A stretch of DNA of 64,000 bases, from NCBI GenBank assembly GCA_014338405.1, contig JTDE01003227.1:2868-66867 (forward strand), read 5' to 3'. This document shows, one piece after another, positions 1-12,300 of the stretch. This DNA is from Paragonimus skrjabini miyazakii (taxonomy: Eukaryota; Platyhelminthes; Trematoda; Plagiorchiida; Troglotrematidae). The position numbers were made by a program, and so were the translations under genes. A model generated the notes under the pieces. The model did no database searches and was not told the DNA's origin. It saw only the letters and a list, made by a program, of their open reading frames with translations. Position 1 is the stretch's first letter, and every line of letters starts with the position of its first letter.

Positions 1-176
1 CGCTGGAAAAAGGAGGATAGTTAAAACCCTACTTACTCAGGTGTCGAGACATTCAGTAAACAGGCCCGCACAGTCGGCGACTCCTGCCCTTTATTGATGA
101 ACATTGAACAATGAAGACTTATTTATTGTGTCAACGTTCCCAGGGTTGTCATAGCGACTTGTTTGGATTTTCAAAA

Positions 177-301
177 ATGCAACGAGTGGAACAATTTATA
201 AGAATTCGTCGCACAGAACACACGGATACCGGGCGAATAAAAAAGCTTATTGACCAGAACACTCTGGAGGCTTTCGGGAAAATTAGTGTATTAAAAACTG
301 T
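177..301 (+). CDS. CFAP61: CFAP61 exon 1 (start codon)
   Basis: Encodes MQRVEQFIRIRRTEHTDTGR onward to FGKISVLKT, matching the vertebrate N-terminus (RRTES...IKSLI...FGK). The ATG at 177 is chosen because homology starts there and the vertebrate protein has only about eight more residues upstream. An in-frame ATG at 111 with no stop between would add 22 residues and cannot be excluded. The donor is GTATGT at 302. The exon ends in phase 2: the split codon gt|a gives Val, and the joined sequence aligns gap-free with the vertebrate protein. Bases 1-176 are probably 5' UTR or promoter; no clear motif was seen. Confidence 0.88.
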
Positions 302-3300
302 GTATGTATTTTCTTTAAACACCGAAAATGATAACCATTGAAATTCAGAGAACGTTCGGTTTTATCGCTCACACTGATAAAAGAAGAGAATTCGGTTGTT
401 GGATGTGCATGTTTTTCTGACGCACCCAGTAGGAAGTTCACCGTTCCAGAATCATGGAAGCATTGGTTTGACAAAAATATTGGTCTCCCAAACGTGGACT
501 ACATCAACTCATTATTCATCGAGTTGCTAGTTGTAGACCCTTTCTATGTCACACATTCAGTAGATGAAGTTTGCAAGACAGTCTTTACGATGTTAATTGA
601 TGTACAAAATATCTTTTTACTGACGAACAGTAAGGCGGATTTCAGTACGTTTTTATTTTGTTTGGTGAACTTACACGAAGTCAGAGCCCGCTTCATCCAA
701 GCCATTTCAGAAAATTTCCTCAAAATCAATGACGACAGATTTTTCTATATCTGTCGCATACCGCCACGATGTGTTTCCGATTCTATTTTCTCGAATAGCC
801 GCGTGAGTAAAACTTTATATAGTACTAAATCTACTGCTTTTTATAGAGTAGAAGATAACGATGATTTAGTGCCGTTGTTCAACAGTCAAACAGATCTACT
901 TCGTAAGACATACGGAAACTATTATATAGCAGAGTTAGTGGAGGCCCAGAATGAAGGGCTGAAGTGCGTGGTCATTGAGGTATATGGTATTTAAGTAAAT
1001 ATGTATTTATTCATCTTTAGTGCAACCGGAAAGCTGTGGGCTTTGTGAGTGCCACCAAACGAATAGATCTGGAAAACTTAAACAAATGTTATGATCTAAT
1101 CCTTTTTAATGGACTTCGCAAGCCACATCCAAAAGATAACCTGTCCCCGAGCGAGGAGTCGCATGAACAAGAAAATTCACTACATTTACAAGGCGAGTAT
1201 GTAGGAGACGATTTCTAAGTTCCTCTTGTGTTCGCCATTTTCCACTTTTATGCGACGGTTAGTTTGTAAGAAAGTTTGTGCCACTGCCTTTAATGTTTGA
1301 CTCAAGAAGACCAAACTAACGCAAAACTTGTTTAAGCAAAGCGAATACTAAATACAAGAGGGAAAAAGGAAAGAAAGAATAATCCAAATCGACAAGTGAT
1401 CGGAAAGAAAACTGAAAAAACTTAATGTGTGGTTAAGTATCCTCAAGCTATGACTTTCCCTTTTCGCAGCAATATTTGCAAATCGCTTCAAAAATCCATC
1501 TTTTCTCAGAATACCAAATCAAAATTTTCTCTTTTTTCATGGTAAGATTGAGCGAGTACAAACTAAATAATTACTGAACGGTTAAGCTTTCATGTGAAAC
1601 TGTTTGTTGGACATGTGGGATATTGGGAGTTGTGTCGATGTACGACACCTGTTGTACATTTTACCAACCAAGATATAGCGCGATAAAATTGTTGAGCGGT
1701 GATTTCTGTTCTAGATATTTGTCAGCAGTGATTACCCTCAAAATTGGTTGAGTGCATTGGAGGGAAAAATGCTTGCGTCAACCCAATGGGAGCACTATTC
1801 AGTGGATATGTGCCTAGGGTGAGTTGGTTAGGAAGATCGCTCTGTGAATATTAAAGTTCCGTCGTTGAAATAACCGACTTTGTTAGTAGGATGTGCACAC
1901 AGGAGCCTCAGGTTCTTAACTGTCACGTGCTTATTAAACCTCAACGTAAACCTGTTACCGCGCTATTCGTGAAGGAGAAAGTACCCGCAGGATTTCATGC
2001 TGCAGAGGTAAAGCAAAATTGAATAATGTAGAAAGAAGCTAAAGAGGGATTCATCAGGAACTGTTGTAGTAGACGGAAGCTTTAGGGGTACTGCAAGCAG
2101 ACAAATGCATAGTATCGTAGACATTTTTTAAAATGAGGTGCGCCACTGGCTTTCTCTGGACAGGAATAAAAAAGTGGTAGTTGGGTGTATTCATGAAGAG
2201 TAGAAGGGAGGTAGGTAAAAAAAGGCAAACTATGCGGTTTTACTTTTTGCACTTACTCAGGATGGTGTGCAGCATAAATGTTACTCTCACAACAGAGAAA
2301 CGGCGACTCAAGGAAAAGTAGGGGCTGCTAAGCCTCAGTTGATTAAGCTGCAGAAACCGCAGAAACGAAACATTCACGCATATTTTGACTCCATATTTTA
2401 TCGGAATATCGGGGTTTGGAAGGGGCCTTCAGCTATTAAGCATTTAATGTGTAAAATTCCTTACATTATTAGCCTCAAATAACACAATGGTTTCTATTTT
2501 TGTAATAAAATTATTACTTCGACGTTATTATAAGAGGGGTCTAGTAAGTTCAAAAGATGATTAACCAAGTAGTAACAATTTAGTAATGGCCAAGACTTGA
2601 AATTTGGCACTACTTGGTCCGATAGTTAGAGGTCTGAATCACGATTTTCTTTGATAGATTCGTGAAACTGATCTTCCTTGAGAGCTTTACTCATGACCAA
2701 GTGAATCAGTTTATAAGGCAAATTTCTCAAAAGCGGCTGAAAGTTCAAAAAAGCTTATATTTCTGATTAAGGCATATTGTCCTTTCTGGTAGTCGTGATA
2801 AAATAGGAGGGGTTGTTTGTTTCCGTACGTGTACGTGAGATAAATCAAGATTAAAACAATTTAGTTGGTTTCATATATCTCGCCAACTTGAAGATATATT
2901 CAGAATTTCACATTTCAAAAAATGCTATACAAAATCCTCTGATTGCATAATCCGGTGTAACAGTTTGGCATGCACAATGGCGGTCTTGAACTCAATTTAC
3001 TTAAACTCATGGCTACTATCAACGTGGAAACGATAACAACCGAGCTGGTGTCTACAGCACAATTTTGTAAAACAGTAGCAAGTGCACAAAGCATTGGCTG
3101 CTGGCAATCAATAATGAACGTTCTGTGAGAAAGCGCCGGCTGAAAAATTGCATGAAATAGATTAGTGTTATACGTCTATAATGTACAGCGTTTGGGAAAA
3201 ACTGAGATAAAAATTGCAGATAAAACTTAAGGAGCTGAAGCCTTTTCAATTTTTACCTATTTTGGCATATTAGTTTAGTTTATCTGAGTTCATTTTCTCT

Positions 3301-6300
3301 TCTTGAAACTGTGTCCAGGCTTAAGCAGCATACCGGTCTGGAAGGCCGTGTTGACTAGATCGTCCGTTTAGCCAAGTAAAGTCACGTCAAACTAGACAAA
3401 GTGTAGCAGTCAAGTGTTACGCGGTCACTTTCATTGTGTGTTACACCAGTGACCATGTAAAAATGCTCACACACTGAGGCACGATCGTGTGAATATAAAG
3501 CGAATATTTTCAGTATTGTATGAACGCCGTCTCCTGTATGAAGATGAAGTTGGGCTGTACAATTTACGTCCAAGAACGATCATTCCGATCGCCAACTAGT
3601 GGACTGTGACCATCAGTGTAACATCCATTAATTCCGGACAATGTTTGGTATCAATCAAAGGACCCCATAGATTTCATATACATCTACTGCGCGCAGTATG
3701 GGTCAGAAACAGACATTGGCGTACCATTCATCGCATCTTTAAGCTGGAAAAGTTCATCACTGTTAAGCGAAATAAATTGTTGAGTTACTGATTACTGATA
3801 GGGTCCACCAAGAAAACTCTCCCTTCTGTCGCCTCGTAGATCAGACTAAAGTCTGAGGCTCGGAATGGATCTGTTCTACTCAGACCTCTTCTGCTGCAAA
3901 AATACCCGGCAAATGTCAGAAGTCAGCTTAGCCACGACGGACTAGTCTGCTTGCCTCTGTATTCCTTTTATCCTCGGCTCTGTTTTCACATGTTCAGGCT
4001 AAAACAGCTGGTAACCAGTGATTGTTGTATTGTCCGTACTCTTAACATGTAAATAAACAAGTTGCTCTGGCAAGCAGTCTCTCAAGTCCAAATACTGGTT
4101 GTGGACTGTAGCACCTAAGCGCGTCTTTACAGCAAGCTACTAATTTATTTTCAGTCTTAGGTAATGCTGCGGAGCAAGGGTTATTTCTCACGATCCCAGC
4201 TGTCAACGAAGTCGAATCTACTGGTGAAGTTGAAATTACATCTAGATCTAAGGCATCGCAAAGAAGACTTACCGGATTTCAGTAAATAGTTGTCTGTGTG
4301 CAGTCAGACCTAGAACTTTCGTCAAAGACGTTGTTTATCTACCATATCTGTGTATCCACAAGAAGATACTAGTTTTGACGCTGGCAAGAACGCCTACCGC
4401 GAACCACTCTATGATATTCTGAGATATACTAAACGACCAGATATCACCGTTCTTGCTGATGGTATAAAAGCAAAACTTTGGCGTCTTGGTTTAGAAGCAG
4501 AGGGGTTGAGTGGGAAGTCAAATGTCTGAGCATGAAGCACTGATTATTGTAATCAGCCGCTGCTTATCTCACGGTCTCTATATGCTGGGTTGCATACTAC
4601 GTCACAAGAATTGACAACGCGCCATGCGGGGATCGCTCCACATAACTCGGCCATCAACGCAAAATAATCGCCGTCGGCTATAAATGGCTTAATCATACTA
4701 ATGATTGCGATTCACTCTGAATTGGCCAATTTTACCCAAATCGAACCCATGTTTTTGCCCATGTTGTTTTGTCGTTCTATCAGAAATCATCTGCTCGCAA
4801 AATTGAAGTTGAACGACGTGATTATAAAAAGCAGCTGCCAAACAGCCAAAGAGACGGAAAAAGCTTTTCTGTCAAGAAATAGCCGGGTGATTTCTTATTT
4901 CTTGGTTGCACTTGCCAACGAGAAGATGGTACAGAAGCCGTGGTGCAATGTTTGACCCACCGCTTATCCAAAATCCCGCAAGATAAGCAATTTAGCAATG
5001 GACCAATCCATCGTCGCTTTGAAATATAACTTCAGGATTGGACGCACAGCTCTAATGTTATCTCCTTCGTTAGTCACCATTTTCATTGTTCTAAACAGCA
5101 CCAATCAAACCGCCGCTTTTGACTGCGTGGGAGACTGAGATTTGCCAAAACGGACTCTTATTTCTCCAGTGTTAATGCGCCTCTATAAATTTGGATTTTT
5201 GTCGCATGAATTGCAACTGTTTACTGTAACCAGTCTGTAGTCTTACCTCCGTCACCTGTGCAGGATGTTCAAACCAAGGTATGATTTCTAAGGTCACTTA
5301 AAGCCCATAATCCCGAATATTATAGAAATATAATACAAAACGACGGCTCACAAATACACCGCTTGTCGCAGTCGCTTGACAGGTGAGCTGAACACCTGAG
5401 GAAATAATCCAACTAATGTGAGTCACCTTATTCTCCGGCAGATAATGGAGGTTGTGTAGTTATGACGTTACCCATTATTACTTGTCAGAAACAGAGGTGG
5501 CCGCGGAGACAACGTCGTAGAAACGCCGTAGTGCTCTACGTGAGGATCTCCTCACTTCAGTTTCCTTTAAAGATGGTGTTAAGGGGTTGTTATTTATAAT
5601 GTTGCCGCTTCTTTGTTACAAGAGACCAAACGAGTGCCTCATAATTTATACTGATCAACAGTCATTCTCATTTTCAGAATGTTTCTACAACATAATATGA
5701 GAATCGTAACAGTAGTGATCCTGTCTCTGTTGCATCCAAGATATTGATAATTCCCATCAATCCACAGCTTCTCAAACACACACTTTACGCATTTTAGCAC
5801 AGATTACGACGGTCAGACGAAGCTGCATGGCAGCCAGACGATGACGTGATCACTCGCCATAAAAACCCTGAGTGCTTCTGTAAACAAATTTGACAGTCGC
5901 CATCTGACCGGTCGAGGAATTCGAATTCATTCACATCACTAGCTGGGATTGTTCTCGAGCTGAGTGGTTTCTTGTAGCCAGTGACCAGCCTGTATCCACA
6001 AGTTGGTTGACCATTCTTTTTCTTCACAGTCACAAAGCTCTGCTGATTTTTTTCTCCACGTTCTGTCGATCTCTATATATTTTTACTATTTTGTTATTTG
6101 GCAACTCTCTAAATTTTTGTCAGGGCTAGTGCAGACTGATACGTAGATCCCATGGATACGGCTGAAAGTGATGACAAGCCTGAGTTCAATTTAGACTATC
6201 ACATAAACCTCACTGCATGGCATATATTTCTGGGTAGGTCATTTCCGTGCAAAACGTTAACTATACACTTACAACATGTAAGCGATGGGTTGGACCACAC

Positions 6301-9300
6301 TTAAGAGGCAAACGGATAAAAGAATACAAAGAGCGTGCTCGCTTTAAAATACTTAACATGGGCGCTGCAGTACAAAACCAAATTTTATCCGCAGAAATTA
6401 TAAATGTGTAAGTGTAGCAAATAATACCAAGTAAGTATTCATATATAACTTGATCCAAAAACTGCTGTCTTCAAAATTCTGCCACTTTCCTAGTAAAAAT
6501 TTGTAAGCGGTTGCTTGGTCTTGAAAGGTCATATTCCGGACTAACATAACGCTAGTGTTAGCTACTTTACAATTAGGCTCATTAAACCATGTTCATTGTG
6601 AAAATGATTTCATGAAATATTACAACCGAAGTGTCTAATTTTCGTTGCCAACACAAGAAAATCGGTATGATATTTTTGTGTGTACGGCACATAACATTTG
6701 TAATAAAGAAAAAAAATCAATGTTAATGTGTGCCGTATGCTGTTGCAGTGGCAGACATATAATGAAATGTCAGTACGTGGTGTAATTGAACAAATGCGTT
6801 TTCTAAGAAAACGATAATGAAGCAGCTTACCGTTAGCTCAATCAGTTTATGTGTACAGTCATGGAAACCGAATTTGAGTTTTACTTCAGTGTTTTGAATT
6901 CTGCTTTTTTGCCTCTCTGATGTGAACTTTAGTGATAACCTCATATTATGAATATTTATCCCGAGCAGAGTAAGTTAACATCGAATGGTCAGTGTTAAAA
7001 TGTTTTGAAGATGATGGTCATCAGCTGTTTGCCAAGTATGGTCAATACCTCGTGACAGCGGTGAGGGCTGTATTACTTTACGGCAACAAAACCTGGCCGC
7101 TCAGGGTAGAGAACGTGAACCGTCTTCAGGTATTTGACCACCGGTGTCAGCGTTCAGTCGTTTGAATCAGGTAGCATCAGCGAGTAAGCAAAAAGGAGGT
7201 AAGAAGGAGGGTGTTTGGCACTGTTTGCTAAACGAGTTCATTTGTCCAGTCACCACATGTGCACAGACCTACATGGTTAGGTCATGTACTAAGGATGCCA
7301 ACTAGTTGTTTGCCACACCGAACACTGTTTGCCGACGCTGTGGCCGACTGGCGTAAAGTGTGAGGTGGACAAATGATGACTTGGCGTAGACAAATGAAAT
7401 CGTTCGCGAAGGGGTTGGCTACTGTAGATCGGGTTGGTCTTCCGGACTGGAGCCCTCGCGACTCACAAAGTCGGTGGCTTGAGACGTTAGGTGAGATGGA
7501 GGCTAACCGAGTTCAGTGGCGTGAAGGTTGTCGTTGTTTGGCCGAGTTGTCTGTGGAGTGAGTGCACTTAATGACGCGGGACAGTGAAAGCCATAAGTAA
7601 GTTGTCGTGCTGATGACGCCTTAATTTCACTTACAGCTTGGTTGTTTGTTTGCAAGGTGTAGGCACCTTGATGTTGTATGTTTGAATATAGACGTAACCA
7701 TTTCTATTGGTTAGATCCCCTATCCTTTCCCTTTTTTCTTCTCTCTTCCTATGTAGGGTTTGCTTTTCTTTTTGCGGTTGTGTAGCATTTAAGCATCAGT
7801 GTGAACTCCTGATGTATTGTTGTCTATGACGATGACGATGATGGCCAATACTTAGTTATTGTGTTTTGTTCCCAGACATCTCAATTCGTACAGGAAACAT
7901 TTGAAAAACTGATTAAAAAACCAGGAAGACATGAAGTGAAAACCATTTTAACATATTAGTAACCGTTTTAAACTCGGTCGCACACATTGGAATAGGATTA
8001 GATGTTGCTGAACAAGACCCGGCAGCACATCTGAGAAGTAAATCATAATTGGAAACTTGGTTCCGATTAACTGTTTTTATCCGATAATAGGAAATTTGAT
8101 AGCATGTTAACAGTGAATGTAAACTGTCTCGTAAAGTGATACTTAGCCCACCCGCAATGCCTGTCAGTGTATTGAATTCCGAATAGTCGGAGCTGAAATT
8201 CCTAGCCAGCTAAATAGAGGATTCCAACCCACAAAAACTGATCGTGAAAATGGGTTGGTTATTACTGAAATGCTTGCTCACCAGAACACAGAAAAGTCGA
8301 AAGAAACAAAAGGAATAACATATCTTTGTACTGAATCACTCAAATTCATAAAGTTTGACATGAAAAAATTAGGTGAGCATGACCAATTACAACGAAAAAC
8401 GTAATGAAAATGGGAAATGGCATAAGTAAAAACAGGGGTTCAGACAAACAAAAGTCCACTGGTAGAAGTTGTAGACGGATTATCTGTATCAGAAAGAAAG
8501 CTAAACAAGGTTTTGGAATATGTCAAGTTTAACCGTTATAGGAGGAAAAGTTCAACGAGCGTAATTCAGGTGGTTTAGACAGTCTCTGTACGGGAGATTT
8601 ACAGTTATAATAATAAGGGTATAGAACGCAAGGAAAAGGGAAAGTTGATAAACAAACAGTAAACAAAAACAGAATGCATGGTCACCAAATGTTATCATGC
8701 ATGGGATAGCAGTCAAACAGGCAGCACATGCAGACACTTCAACATGTAATTCTTAACGTGATTAAAACAGATATTTACGAACATTAATTCAGTCATGGTT
8801 GATGTGAGGAAAGTTAAATCATTGCATTGCTGGTAGAATGTCAAAACAAATTAGTATATATGTATTGTGCACGAAAGGCATGCCGTGTGCAGTCAAAACC
8901 ACATTTTGATATTAAGTAAAAATTGTCTACGTTGTAATACGCAGACTATGTCAAACATACTGCAAAGAAAAAGCGAAAGAATTATGAAATATTGTTCGGA
9001 ATGTGTAGTGACGGTTGATTTTTAAGTGGTAAGGATACCACCATTTTTCTTTCGAAAGTGTTTTGATGATTTCACTATATTAGACACAATTAAGTGAATG
9101 TGTTTGTGAGTCCTGTTTCCATCTAGCCCTCCTTCTATATCAAGGACGAACGTCACTCACAGTTTTAGCAACTTGTGTACCCTGAAATCATAAAAAGTGG
9201 CAAACAAGGCGTTGTTTAAATTATACAAAAGTAAAATGCACATACTGCCAGTTGTAGTAAAGGAAGGTAATAATTAAGGAGCCTGTCACACAACTTATAA

Positions 9301-12300
9301 TTAATGTTATTTCAATTCTCAACAATGCGGTCGCTAGTTTCAAGAGAACTCCTGTTTGGGAAGTCGGACGCTGGGCCATTTGGTGGATTCCGTATGACGG
9401 AACGGGTAACTGAGTGGAAAGGTGAACTGTATGAGCTCCACCTGTGATTTCTTAGCTCAGTTGGTAGAAAGCTAGCCGCGTTTAGGGATGCTTTCTCTCT
9501 CGCTGTTTCTATTCTACCAGTAGACCGGATTCTTCGTATATGGGTCTCATCTAAATAATGTAATCCGTCACACGACTTACGAGTAATCAGTAGCATTGTG
9601 ATTTTTCAAAATTTTGATTCGGTTGTTCACGCGAATAATAGGCTTGGCGTACGCTGGCTGGCACATACAAAGAAAAACAGACGGCCTATTAAAATTAATA
9701 GTAAGCTGACCAAGCCTTCATGAGCAACGAAGCTGCATGTGCGCTGAATGTATATCATTTAGGCTCACATGTCTTGCGGCTTGAGTCAAAGGAATACACT
9801 TACTTGTAGTCAGGAGCACCAAGACCTCACCAGGGTGTTCTGTTGTTTCGCCTCAATTTTATGGAAAGCCAGGGAGCTGGTTGGCAGACGATTCGAAGAC
9901 GAGACTAACCAGTGCAGCAATCTCCGTTGGTTCTCACGAATATTGACAATGCCGCGGCCTCAAACTTCACATTCGGATAAACTTGCGAAACGTAAACCTT
10001 CGGAATACCTTTTACTTCTTTTACAAGCGGTTTGGTATTTCACTTTGACGGGTTTCTTTCCAAATATGTTGAGGATGTTAAACTTGCGGGTTTAAACTAC
10101 AACGATAGTTACACACCTCTTGCGGAAGGTAGCTTCAGAATATCTGCCATTTCGTTTGCCACTTACACCTTCTCTCTTGATATTCATAAATATCAGGGCA
10201 TTTTGAGTTCGGTCATTGAAACTTACAACTAACACAAATTCTATACTACGTGTGGCTTGTTCGGTACTAACCGTAAAGATTTTCCGAGGTTCGTTTCTGT
10301 CAGATTCCTGACTTATCTTATTGTGCAGCCGCTATCATCTGTATTATGTGGAAACCAATCTTAGAAGGACAGAACTACGGCATTTCTGATTATTACAACT
10401 TGCTGGTAACCTTGAGTCCTTATGAATACATTAATAAAAAAGCAAGGTTAGTGTATTGGGTTTCGAGTTTAGGCCTTACGTTCACCATACCCTTGAGGAC
10501 AAGACGGTAACATACCAACGCATGATTTGAGTCCAAATATGTGCTCCAATAAGAACGACAGTCTTGAATGGAACCCCGCCACTTATAACTAATAGTTATA
10601 TGGTCTATCTGAAATTAATTATGATTAGGAAAAGTGGACACCAAGTACAATAATGATGCACACGATGTCCAAAACTAGTGCTGGCTAAAAATAACTTATG
10701 CTCAGCGCACGGTTGCAATAGCCGTCCACCATTATCTGAGCGATGTGTTGTTACCCTAAACCTGCCACCTAAACGAAACGCGGCCTCACCAAGGGTCCGA
10801 CATGGATGTTTATATGTCCGGCCAGAATGACTATAACAGAACCATATGTTAACCGTAGGATAAAAGGCATCCTTGATGCCGACGTCACTACAGTCAGCTG
10901 GATGATGGACAGAAACGATGGAAAGATTTCTGAAATTTTTGTGTCAAGAGCTGATCTTAATTGAACCTGCCAAGCGGACGTCACAAAGTCTACTGTTGAC
11001 AGGAATCCAATCTAGTACTGCGGCTGTCGTGCTGGTCAACGACCCGCCGATACCAACGACTAGCTGTTGAGAACCTGGTTATGCCGTCTGTAAAGCACGA
11101 ATACCAAACTGGTCTAGAAAGCACACTTAGCCGTTCCTATTCTGAAGATCCTAAAAACTGCCGGACCCAAACCTCACATGCCATTCACAAATAAGGTACT
11201 ATAGCAAGCAGCATAATGATTCATGGGCTTAACGAGCAGTGGATCTCAGAGAAATCCTTGGAGTTGTTAGATGTCAGACGGAAAATTCCTCGTAGCAGTT
11301 CATATAACAAGATTAAGGGGAATATTCGTAGAAAGCTGTAGCGCAGCCTGATCGTCTACCATGGGGCTTGGCCAATGGAGAAAGTTAAGGAAGTGGAAGC
11401 CGCATTTGTTCCAAGAAACACAGGCAGACTCTTGAAACATATCCGTGCCGATGGTCCAAAGCGATCATTTATCAGTGAAGTTATCAACCAGGCAGATGGC
11501 ACACGTTCATAATAAGCCTAAAAGTATAGAGAGTTGGACGGAATACATTAAAAGCCAGTTTGGTTGGTCTCCTGCTTCCACCGTGTTACTGCCACAAACT
11601 TGTCATGTAGTACCCTAGTCTGTTGATTTAGGACAATCCATTTTAACCGAGGTCCTCAATTGCAATTCGCCTCTCAAACACAATCGGGCTGCTGGCCCAG
11701 AGGATTTCCTAACAACAGTTTTCTAAGAAGGTGAGTAGGCGTTAGCGGAGGCCATAACTCACTTGCTTCAAATTGTGTGGACGACGAAAAACATCCCTAT
11801 GAGCTGGGGTTATTCGACAATCGTTCCTCCATTCAAGAAAACAGTCAGAGGTTCTTGCGAAAATCACAGTAGAGTTGAACTGACTCCAGTCATCACTAGG
11901 GTTCTGGCATCCACTATACCTCGCCCATTCATTGCAGCTCAGGAAGCAGACATTAGGGAAGAACAGGTGGGGTTTCGTCCGGGACGAGGAAACATTGTTC
12001 GAGTCAACACTTTTCACCAAATTTTGAAGCAACGTCACGTATACCGCCGTACTTCTGGACTACAGATGTGAGTTTGATAAAGTGGATCGATCTGCACTTT
12101 TACAGTCCTTTGATAGCTAGGGTGTATCGACCAATAACTATTATGGGCGCTTTAGTCCCATACTCCAGCAGAGGTTAGAGTTTACGATGAATAGTCTGTT
12201 AGTTCCAGCACCAGGAGCGACGTACATGAAAGCTGTACACATCCAGTATTCTTGTTTGATTTTGTGGCAAAGGAAGTAATGGGAGATTTTCTGTTTGCAG

